From positions 496,001-560,000 of the forward strand of contig OZ244191.1 of NCBI GenBank assembly GCA_965216745.1: a DNA stretch of 64,000 nucleotides, read 5' to 3'. Positions 53,959-61,036 of this stretch are shown here, one piece after another. This DNA comes from G965216745 sp965216745. Its GTDB lineage: Bacteria > Pseudomonadota > Alphaproteobacteria > Rickettsiales > Anaplasmataceae. Every line of letters begins with the position of its first letter. Positions within the stretch are counted from its first letter, which is position 1. Both the position numbers and the translations under genes were made by a program. Below the pieces are notes generated by a model. That model was not told the origin of the DNA. It worked only from the letters and a program-made list of their open reading frames with translations, and did not search any database.

Positions 53959-54811
53959 TGCCTTTTTAGATATGATGAGGGTTGAGAAATCAGCTTCTTT
54001 TAATACTATTGCAAGTTATAAAACCGATCTTTTTAGTATTATTGACTCTGACTCTATTTCTTTCACGAATGAAAAGATTTCTTCTTATGTAAGTTATCTC
54101 AATTCTGGTGTTTATTCTCCTTCTACCATTTTTCGTAAGATAGTTGTTTTAAGAGCTTTTTTCCATTTTCTTTATACTGAAGGTTTTTTAGAAGAAGACT
54201 TTTCTCGTAATATAAAACCCCCTAAGCTTTCATCAGGCTTGCCAAAATGTCTTTCTTTAAATGAATTGAAATCTTTGTTTGGTGCTGTGTCTCTTTTTAA
54301 GTATCCTAAAAGTTTAAGAATTAGAGCTGTCATTGAGCTATTATATGCTTCTGGTATCAGAATATCTGAATTAGTTATTGTAAAGTGCAATGATATTCGT
54401 TTTGATGATGAATATCCACATTTGATTGTGAAAGGAAAAGGAGACAGAGAAAGATTAGTGCCATTGAATGATAGCGCTACATATGCTTTGAGAGAATATA
54501 TCAAAACATTGACTAAATCGTCTGACTGGCTCTTTCCTGGGAAAAAAAATAATTCTCATGTTACTCGTCAAGCTGTAGCAAGATGGATCAAGTTTTTGGC
54601 TGTAAGTGCTGGCTTAGATAAACGTAAAGTATCACCGCACATTTTTCGCCACACTTGCGCTACTCATCTATTGGATAACGAGATTGATATAAAGATACTT
54701 AAAAAGATATTGGGTCATAGTAGTATATCTACAACCCAAATATATACTAGTGTATCTCAAGCAAAATCTTATGATGCTGTAAAGAAAAATCATCCTTTGT
54801 TTAAATTATGA
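53936..54811 (+). CDS. xerD: Tyrosine recombinase XerD/XerC type
   Basis: Xer recombinases resolve chromosome dimers at dif with FtsK. The catalytic set is complete: Arg in ASGIRISELVIVKCNDI, Lys in VKGKGDRERLVPL, HIFRHTCATHLL (His-x2-Arg), GHSSISTTQIYTSV (His and the Tyr nucleophile). The N-terminal SAM-like domain (SFNTIASYKTDLFSI) is present. 291 residues. XerD is favoured over XerC by overall wording, but this is not certain and no second copy is in the window. Confidence 0.88.
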   Translation: MLVNTYIDAFLDMMRVEKSASFNTIASYKTDLFSIIDSDSISFTNEKISSYVSYLNSGVYSPSTIFRKIVVLRAFFHFLYTEGFLEEDFSRNIKPPKLSSGLPKCLSLNELKSLFGAVSLFKYPKSLRIRAVIELLYASGIRISELVIVKCNDIRFDDEYPHLIVKGKGDRERLVPLNDSATYALREYIKTLTKSSDWLFPGKKNNSHVTRQAVARWIKFLAVSAGLDKRKVSPHIFRHTCATHLLDNEIDIKILKKILGHSSISTTQIYTSVSQAKSYDAVKKNHPLFKL

Positions 54812-54872
54812 TATTTTTGAGATTATGTTATTTGCATTTGCTTTTTAATTGTTTGTTTTTAACAAAATGATA

Positions 54873-54901
54873 TTGACTGTTGTGTCGTACTTGTCTACAA
54901 T
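54873..54901 (+). promoter_or_regulatory. Promoter of rpsB-tsf-pyrH
   Basis: TTGACT at 54873-54878, 17-base spacer, TACAAT at 54896-54901, 27 bases before the rpsB ATG. One of the clearest promoters in the window. Confidence 0.6.
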
Positions 54902-54928
54902 TATGTTTCTTGTTGTCTTTTAGTTTTT

Positions 54929-55690
54929 ATGTCATCTACTCCAGCAAAAAATGTAACCATGGGTGTTTCTATGTCTGACCTTGTCAAGGTTGGTGCCTAT
55001 TTTGGTCATAGACGTTCTTATGTTCATCCTAAGATGCTTCCTTACATTTATGGTACTAAAAATCGTGTGCATATTATTGATATGCGTAAGACTGTTCCAA
55101 TGTTTCGTCTTGCTCTTGATTATATATCAGGTGTGGCAAGGTCAAAGGGTAGGGTGTTGTTTGTTGGAACAAAGATGCAGGCTTCTGATATTCTTAAGGA
55201 AGAAGCATCTCGTTGTGGTCAATTCTATGTTAATCACTGTTGGCGAGGTGGTTTGTTGACCAATTTTTCTACAGTTTCTTCATCTGTTGCAAAGCTTATC
55301 GAGTATGAAAACATACTCGAAAACAAAAGAGATCATTACACAAAGAAAGAATTAATTTGGATAGATAGAAAAAGAGCAAAGTTGGAATTAGTTTTTGGCG
55401 GGATAAGATCTATGGGTGGAATACCCGACATTATGTTCGTTATAGATGCAAAGAAGGAGTCTGTTGCTCTTAATGAAGCCAAGAAGCTAGGTATCCCTGT
55501 TGTGGCTGTTGTTGATACAAACACTGATCCTTCTGGTATAAATTATGTCATTCCTGGTAATGATGATTCAACTCAATCTATTAAATATTATTGTAGAATG
55601 GTATCAGATGCTGTTTTGAGTGGAATAGAAAAGGATCTTGCAAGTTCTGGCGTTGTTATTGAAGATAAAGATCAGCGAGACGATTTATAA
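54929..55690 (+). CDS. rpsB: 30S ribosomal protein S2
   Basis: S2 joins the 30S late and is needed for S1 binding. VGAYFGHRRSYVHPKMLPYI, VLFVGTKMQASDILKEEASR, NHCWRGGLLTNFSTV and IPVVAVVDTNTDPSGINYVI are diagnostic. Length 253 is normal. It is first in the rpsB-tsf-pyrH operon. A 9-pair hairpin with AAAA loop lies at 55299-55320. Confidence 0.96.
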   Translation: MSSTPAKNVTMGVSMSDLVKVGAYFGHRRSYVHPKMLPYIYGTKNRVHIIDMRKTVPMFRLALDYISGVARSKGRVLFVGTKMQASDILKEEASRCGQFYVNHCWRGGLLTNFSTVSSSVAKLIEYENILENKRDHYTKKELIWIDRKRAKLELVFGGIRSMGGIPDIMFVIDAKKESVALNEAKKLGIPVVAVVDTNTDPSGINYVIPGNDDSTQSIKYYCRMVSDAVLSGIEKDLASSGVVIEDKDQRDDL

Positions 55691-55705
55691 TTTTTGGTTG
55701 CTTTC

Positions 55706-56554
55706 ATGTCTGATATAAATAAAAAATCTTTAATAACCTCACTGCGTTCAAAAACTAATGCAGGAATACTTGCCTGTAAGAAGGCTTTAGAAAAAACAGA
55801 TTACGATTTCAATGCTGCTCACAAAATAATTTTAGAGCAATTAGGAACATCTTCTTCTAAGATACAATCCAGAGAAGCAGGCCAACTTGCTGTTGTGGTT
55901 GCAATTGATTCTTCTCTTAAATTAGGAGCTATTGTTAGTTTTTTATGTCAAACTGATTTTGTTGCTAAAAGTGCTGATTTTTGTAAAATGTGTGATTCAG
56001 TTGCCAAAGCTTCTATTTCTTGTTCCGACTTAGATCAGTTAAAATCAGCTCCTATTGGAGAGGGTACAGTTGCTGATGAGATTACTAGGAATATTTCTGT
56101 GTTCCGTGAGAACATAATATTATCTTCTATGAAGAAAATTGTTGCACCTGATAATGGAATTATATGTAGTTATGTTCATGGTGTTTTTAAAAGAGAATTT
56201 CCCGTAGGCAAAATGGCTTCATTGGTTTCTATATCTGGTGATTCCGATGATTTGAAATCTATTGGTGAAGATGTTGCAATGCACATAGTAGCATCTAATC
56301 CATTATCTGTTGATATTCAGAGTATGGATCCAGAGAAGGTTGCATTTGAGCGTTCTATTCATGAAAAAGAAGCAAAGGACTCTGGAAAACCTGAAAATGT
56401 TTGTAAGAACATTGTGGAAGGGAAAATGAGAAAGTATTATCAACAAGTCGTTTTGTTGGAACAAGCATGTGCTTTTGATATGGAAAAGACTGTAAAGCAG
56501 TTTATAGGAAATTTGAATATTTCTGATTATATATTTGTTTCTTCTGCCAGATAA
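55706..56554 (+). CDS. tsf: Elongation factor Ts
   Basis: EF-Ts recycles EF-Tu-GDP. LRSKTNAGILACKKALEKTD (family: LRExTGAGMMDCKKAL) and FLCQTDFVAKSADFCKMCD (TDFVA contact loop) identify it. The ATG at 55706 gives 282 residues; the frame opens at a TTG four codons earlier. The dimerisation domain is retained, with Ser-rich divergence. Confidence 0.95.
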   Translation: MSDINKKSLITSLRSKTNAGILACKKALEKTDYDFNAAHKIILEQLGTSSSKIQSREAGQLAVVVAIDSSLKLGAIVSFLCQTDFVAKSADFCKMCDSVAKASISCSDLDQLKSAPIGEGTVADEITRNISVFRENIILSSMKKIVAPDNGIICSYVHGVFKREFPVGKMASLVSISGDSDDLKSIGEDVAMHIVASNPLSVDIQSMDPEKVAFERSIHEKEAKDSGKPENVCKNIVEGKMRKYYQQVVLLEQACAFDMEKTVKQFIGNLNISDYIFVSSAR

Positions 56555-56556
56555 AT

Positions 56557-57276
56557 ATGGTATTGAAATATTCTAGAATATTGCTCAAAATATCAGGAGA
56601 AGGCCTGATGGGTGATAAGAATTTTGGTCACGACTTTAATTTTATCGATTCTCTTGCATCTAGTATCAAAAGTGTGCGTGATCAAGGTGTGGCTTTGTCT
56701 CTTGTTGTTGGTGGTGGTAACATATATAGAGGTAGTCAGTCTTGTGCGACTGGTGCATCGAAAGCTACTCATGACTATATGGGGATGTTGGCCACAGTTA
56801 TAAATGCTCTGGCAATACAAAATGCTCTTCAGTCCATTAGTGTTGATTGTAGAGTAATGTCTGCTATTCCAATGAATACTGTGTGTGAGCCTTATATAAG
56901 GCTTAAAGCAGCAAATCACTTAGATAAGGGCAGGGTGGTGATTTTTGCTGCTGGAACAGCAAATCCATTCTTTACCACCGATACAGCGGCTGTTTTGCGT
57001 GCCATTGAAATGAATTGTGATGCATTGTTTAAAGCAACTCAAGTTGACGGAGTTTATTCTTCGGACCCCACTTTAGATCCAAATGCAGTTCGATTTGATA
57101 AATTGAATTATATGGATTTACTTTCCAAGGATTTGAAGATTATGGATGCCGCTTCTATATCCTTGGCAAGAGAGAATTCACTCCCAATATTAGTTTTTTC
57201 TCTTAAAAATAATTCTAGCATATTATCTGCTGTAAAAGGTAAGGGTATGTATACCTTGATATCTGATGAAAATTGA
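56557..57276 (+). CDS. pyrH: Uridylate kinase PyrH
   Basis: PyrH phosphorylates UMP to UDP, using the amino-acid kinase fold. RILLKISGEGLMGD, VVGGGNIYRGSQSC, TANPFFTTDTAAVLRAIEMN and KATQVDGVYSSDPTLDPNA are diagnostic. Length 239 is normal. frr (ribosome recycling factor), which usually follows, is absent; the next gene is on the other strand. Confidence 0.96.
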   Translation: MVLKYSRILLKISGEGLMGDKNFGHDFNFIDSLASSIKSVRDQGVALSLVVGGGNIYRGSQSCATGASKATHDYMGMLATVINALAIQNALQSISVDCRVMSAIPMNTVCEPYIRLKAANHLDKGRVVIFAAGTANPFFTTDTAAVLRAIEMNCDALFKATQVDGVYSSDPTLDPNAVRFDKLNYMDLLSKDLKIMDAASISLARENSLPILVFSLKNNSSILSAVKGKGMYTLISDEN

Positions 57277-57307
57277 GAGATAAATTATATTTCAAGAGAT
57301 TGTTCAG

Positions 57308-58018
57308 TTATCTGAAATTTGATTTTAAAGCTGCTAATGCTGCTATACATGCTGTTTCAGATCTTAATATATTTTTCCCTAATGAAATTTTTCTACATTT
57401 ATAACTTTTTTCTTTTTTTGAAAATCCTCCTTCTGGCCCAATTGTTATTGCTATATTTTGTTCGTTTGAAAGATGGTTTTCGTTTTTTGTTTCATCCATA
57501 AATTTGTTTCTATCGCTAGTCTCATCGCAAATAATCATTCTGTTTTTATAAATTTGAAATACTTCAACAAAATTCATCAATGGTAAAACTTCTGGTATGG
57601 AGAGTCTCATGCACTGTTCTGATGCTTCTATGCACCATAATTTCATTTTTTCTATATTAGGTTTGCATATTGTGAAGTCTGTAAGTATTGGTTGAAATAC
57701 ATCAGTACCCATTTCTGTCGCATGTGTTATCAATTCTTTGCATTTTTTTATAGGTGCGAAGCATAATGTGATCTTATTTTTTTTGTCTTTATTTTTGAGA
57801 ATACGATTAGGAGTTTTAGGTTCTATTATTGTTTCTTTTTTACCTATGGATTCTATTTTTGCATAATATTCAAGCCCAAGATGATTGAAAATTAGTATTT
57901 TATCTCCAACTGACATTCGCATTACATTGTTAATTTTATTTGTGTGTTTTTCTCCAAGCACAATTTTATTGTTGCTCTCAATTATTTGTTGTATATATAT
58001 TCTAAGGGTATTTTTCAC
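57308..58018 (-). CDS. rsmE: 16S rRNA m3U1498 methyltransferase RsmE
   Basis: SPOUT-class enzyme methylating U1498 of 16S rRNA. The knot motifs are visible: ITIGPEGGFSKKEKSYKCRK and SLGKNILRSETACIAALAAL at the C-terminus, with LCFAPIKKCKELITHATEMG earlier. 236 residues. It is convergent with pyrH (31-base gap) and divergent from coq9. Confidence 0.92.
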   Translation of the reverse strand: MKNTLRIYIQQIIESNNKIVLGEKHTNKINNVMRMSVGDKILIFNHLGLEYYAKIESIGKKETIIEPKTPNRILKNKDKKNKITLCFAPIKKCKELITHATEMGTDVFQPILTDFTICKPNIEKMKLWCIEASEQCMRLSIPEVLPLMNFVEVFQIYKNRMIICDETSDRNKFMDETKNENHLSNEQNIAITIGPEGGFSKKEKSYKCRKISLGKNILRSETACIAALAALKSNFR

Positions 58019-58060
58019 CTTTGTTCTGTAATATAGTTTATATTGGATGATTGTATATCA

Positions 58061-58615
58061 ATGTTAAACCTAATTAAATCATTTTTTGAATTATCTTCTG
58101 TTATTGGAATCAATGACAATGCTCTATCCCAAGCTTGTGACAAAGTGCAAAATTTGAAATTATTATGTAATTTCCCTAATGGAGTTGTTGATATTGTTTT
58201 TAGTATAGAGACTCATCTAGATGAGTCTCTATACGACATTGATCTTTCGAATAAAAAAGGTATTACAAAAAAAATCTCTTTTTTAGTTTTTCAGCGTATG
58301 TCTTCATATATGGAGATACCTCATTATAGAGGCTATCTTCGTGAGTTTTTGAAATCAAAAATTGGTTTAAGTTGCATGATTGCTACTGTTGACTGTATTT
58401 GGCGAAGAATTGGGGACGATAGCACTGATTTCAATTTCTATACGAAAAGAGCTATATTATTTTCAGTCTACGTTCCTTCTTTATATTATTTTATTCATGA
58501 CTTCTCTATGGATGCAAAATCCTCAGAACAGTTTATAGATAAATCTCTTGCTAAAGTTAGCCGTATAGGAAAATTGAAAAAAGAATTGAAGAATTTACTT
58601 GGTTTTTTACAATAA
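58061..58615 (+). CDS. COQ9-family ubiquinone biosynthesis protein
   Basis: COQ9 proteins bind lipids and assist COQ7 hydroxylation of the quinone precursor. The family signature near the C-terminus is plain: MIATVDCIWRRIGDDSTDFN, FYTKRAILFSVYVPSLYYF. An N-terminal helical part follows the TetR-like fold. The frame opens at a TTG at 58043; the ATG at 58061 (MLNLIKSFFELSSVIGINDN) is preferred, giving 184 residues. A perfect 32-base palindrome lies at 58203-58234 but does not disturb the family alignment length as far as I can judge. Fits the aerobic chain implied by nuoF and ccmC. Confidence 0.85.
   Translation: MLNLIKSFFELSSVIGINDNALSQACDKVQNLKLLCNFPNGVVDIVFSIETHLDESLYDIDLSNKKGITKKISFLVFQRMSSYMEIPHYRGYLREFLKSKIGLSCMIATVDCIWRRIGDDSTDFNFYTKRAILFSVYVPSLYYFIHDFSMDAKSSEQFIDKSLAKVSRIGKLKKELKNLLGFLQ
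58203..58234 (+). repeat. Perfect 32-base palindrome inside the COQ9 gene
   Basis: GTATAGAGACTCATCT (58203-58218) is followed directly by its exact complement AGATGAGTCTCTATAC (58219-58234), no spacer. It encodes SIETHLDESLY. It could extrude as a cruciform or bind a dimeric protein. Confidence 0.95.
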
Positions 58616-58732
58616 TGAAATTTTATTATTTGATATAGATATAATTGTTTTTTGTATCTAAACGTTTTCTATGCAGTTCATATAAATAATATCTGTTTTT
58701 TGGTTTTTTGTTAAAATTGTTTTAATTTCGGT

Positions 58733-58760
58733 TTGACACATATAAAAGCAGTGATATGAT
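58733..58760 (+). promoter_or_regulatory. Promoter of flgI-flgJ
   Basis: TTGACA at 58733-58738, 16-base spacer, TATGAT at 58755-58760. The -10 covers the first ATG of the open frame (58756), so that ATG cannot be in the mRNA from this promoter and translation should start at 58789. Confidence 0.55.
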
Positions 58761-58788
58761 CTATTGGGCATATTATGTGTTGTACCTT

Positions 58789-59847
58789 ATGTTTTTAATA
58801 GTATTGATGTCTGCTCTGTGTTTTTTACAGCCATTAGAGTTGTTTGCCTCTCAACAGAATTTCAATCTTCCTTTTTGCTGTTCATTAGATATCAAAGAAT
58901 CTGATTCGTTACAAAAAATACGTATAAAGGATATAGTTAATTTTCAAGGCATACGTGAAAATATGTTAATGGGATACGGTATAATAGTTGGTTTAAATGC
59001 TACAGGTGATAATTTGAAAAATTCTGATTTCACAAAACGCGAACTTGATAAAACTTTAGGCAAGCTTGGCGTAAACTCTATTGGTTCTAATATTAAAACT
59101 CAAAGTGTTGCTGGAGTTACTGTAACTGCTAAAATACCCACTTTTGCTAGAAAGGGATCTACATTAGATGTTAAAGTAAGCACTTTAGGTGATGCTAAAA
59201 GTATACTGGGAGGAGTTTTGTTGCCTACTCCTATGTTTGCTGCTGATGGAAAAGTTTACGCTGTTGCTCAAGGAGATGTATCTCTAAAGGATGAAAAACA
59301 AAAAAGACACACAAAAACAAGCTCTTTAATACAAGATGGTGCTATTGTAGAGAGAGAAATTGACTTTATATTGAATGACATGGATAGATTACAGCTTGTG
59401 CTTAACAATCCTGATGTTTCTACAGCTTCAAGAATTGCGACTATTATCAATGATAATATATTAACTGGAATTGCGGTTCCAGGAGATCCTGCTACTGTGA
59501 ATATAAGCATTCCTAACAATTACAAAGGAAATATAATGTCTTTGCTCAATAAAATAGAATTGCTTGAAGTTACACCTGATAACACTGCGAAAATAATGAT
59601 TAATGAAAGCACTGGTAGCGTTATAATTGATGGTAATGTAAAAATAAGTAAGGTTTCTATATCCCATGCTGGAATTTCGATAACAGTTGATGGTATTGTT
59701 GAAAATGGTAATGATTCTAATGCAATACAATCCCTTATTGATGGCCTAAATGCTATCGGTACATCTACAACTGACATGATTAATATATTGTTTAGTATCA
59801 AAAACTCTGGTGCTCTACAAGGTAAAATAATGGTATATAATGGTTAA
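58789..59847 (+). CDS. flgI: Flagellar P-ring protein FlgI
   Basis: FlgI forms the periplasmic P-ring bushing around the rod. A signal peptide (MFLIVLMSALCFLQPLELFA) precedes IKDIVNFQGIRENMLMGYGI, IVGLNATGDNLKNSDFT, AGVTVTAKIPTFARKGSTLD, VKVSTLGDAKSILGGVLLPT and the C-terminal LIDGLNAIGTSTTDMINILF. With the start at 58789 the protein is 352 residues; the open frame begins 11 codons earlier, within the promoter. It overlaps flgJ by eight bases. Confidence 0.93.
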   Translation: MFLIVLMSALCFLQPLELFASQQNFNLPFCCSLDIKESDSLQKIRIKDIVNFQGIRENMLMGYGIIVGLNATGDNLKNSDFTKRELDKTLGKLGVNSIGSNIKTQSVAGVTVTAKIPTFARKGSTLDVKVSTLGDAKSILGGVLLPTPMFAADGKVYAVAQGDVSLKDEKQKRHTKTSSLIQDGAIVEREIDFILNDMDRLQLVLNNPDVSTASRIATIINDNILTGIAVPGDPATVNISIPNNYKGNIMSLLNKIELLEVTPDNTAKIMINESTGSVIIDGNVKISKVSISHAGISITVDGIVENGNDSNAIQSLIDGLNAIGTSTTDMINILFSIKNSGALQGKIMVYNG

Positions 59848-60088
59848 TATTCCTACAGTTTCACAATTTTCTCCTAATCATTCTATTTACGGTGAAAACA
59901 AGAAAGTTGAAGCGTTTGCTAGAGAGTTTGAATTCATGCTAGTCAATGAAATGATGAAGAATGTTGATCAATATAATACTGATAATAATATGTATAACTC
60001 TTGGCTATCTGAGGAGTATACAAGAATTATAGCTCCAAAAACTGGAATTGCAGATGCTATAATTTCTAAGATAGAACAAGACAAATGA
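59840..60088 (+). CDS. flgJ: Rod-binding protein, FlgJ N-terminal domain only
   Basis: 82 residues matching only the rod-capping half of FlgJ: VEAFAREFEFMLVNEMMKNV and YNSWLSEEYTRIIAPKTGIA. The muramidase half of gammaproteobacterial FlgJ is missing; single-domain rod-binding proteins are normal in alphaproteobacteria. The ATG lies inside the flgI end. Confidence 0.85.
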   Translation: MVNIPTVSQFSPNHSIYGENKKVEAFAREFEFMLVNEMMKNVDQYNTDNNMYNSWLSEEYTRIIAPKTGIADAIISKIEQDK

Positions 60089-60120
60089 ATCTAAATATAA
60101 AAATATAGATTTATTTTTTC
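60088..60120 (+). terminator. Terminator of flgI-flgJ
   Basis: AATCTA (60088-60093) with further A/T pairs facing TAGATT (60106-60111), then TATTTTTTC. It directly follows the flgJ stop and separates it from the convergent flgL. Confidence 0.5.
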
Positions 60121-60127
60121 TATAGTT

Positions 60128-61006
60128 TCATTTTATCTGTTTTGCTAAGCTTAATGAACTTAAGGTGTTAAAGCTGTGATGCATAGCTTGTAGTATGCTT
60201 TGTTTTTCAGAAAATTTACCTATAAGCTCTAATGTGCCTATATTATAATCTGATTCTATGTCATTTTTCAAATCATACATTTCTGCTTTTGTGTTTTGAT
60301 GTATTTCTTTGTATTTAGATGCTATTGCGTAATTATACCCTACATGTTCTTGAAGCTCTATAATGTTTTGTATTGATTCTTTTATTGCATGTTTTGCTTC
60401 ATTTATTTTTCTAGGTGTGTCAAAATATTCAAAGGCAATTGAAACACCTGCAATTAATTCATAGAATGCTTTATGATTCCCACTGATTCCATATTCTATA
60501 GTACAATTATCGCTTAAGTTAGATCTTGCTAATATATTGTCGCCCATATACTTTAGGTTCTGGATTGGGGGTTCGTTTGCTTTGCTTCCTCCGAACAAAT
60601 AGTATCCGGACATTGAGGTATTCAGAAGACTTTCAATTTCTTGCAAATGATATTTAGCAGTGTGCTCTATTATAAATTTGTTTTGAGGCGATGTGTGTGA
60701 GTATAAAGCATTCAACATATCCTGTGCTATATCTCTTAATCTTTCGAGAGCATTATACATTGCTTCTGTTTTTAATTGTACCATTGTGCAATTGTGTATG
60801 TATGTGTTTGCTTGTTTGACTTCTCTGTTCATATTCATGACCGTGCTAACATCTCCAGTTGGTGCAAGGATCAAAAAATCATCCAATTTATCCTCTTTTC
60901 CCATCATTTCTGTTGTTTTATTCATTTCATTATATGACTTTGAAATCATGTCATATGATCTTTGATAAAGCCCGGTAGTGCTTATTCTTCCAATAGAATT
61001 TTCCAT
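60128..61006 (-). CDS. flgL: Hook-filament junction protein FlgL
   Basis: Flagellin-like D0/D1 helices at both ends: RISTTGLYQRSYDMISKSYN at the start and LIGKFSEKQSILQAMHHSFN, TLSSLSLAKQIK at the end. The middle holds MSGYYLFGGSKANEPPI, typical of FlgL (family: LAGRYLFAG). 292 residues. It lies 30 bases after flgK on the same strand, the usual flgK-flgL order. Flagellin itself is not in the window. Confidence 0.85.
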   Translation of the reverse strand: MENSIGRISTTGLYQRSYDMISKSYNEMNKTTEMMGKEDKLDDFLILAPTGDVSTVMNMNREVKQANTYIHNCTMVQLKTEAMYNALERLRDIAQDMLNALYSHTSPQNKFIIEHTAKYHLQEIESLLNTSMSGYYLFGGSKANEPPIQNLKYMGDNILARSNLSDNCTIEYGISGNHKAFYELIAGVSIAFEYFDTPRKINEAKHAIKESIQNIIELQEHVGYNYAIASKYKEIHQNTKAEMYDLKNDIESDYNIGTLELIGKFSEKQSILQAMHHSFNTLSSLSLAKQIK

Positions 61007-61036
61007 TTTGTTACTTTAGATATTTCATTAGTTGTT

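Noticed and set aside
55299..55320. Nine-pair hairpin TCGAGTATG-AAAA-CATACTCGA in rpsB
   Set aside because: Neat, but within the chance expectation for the window; kept only as a note in the gene entry.
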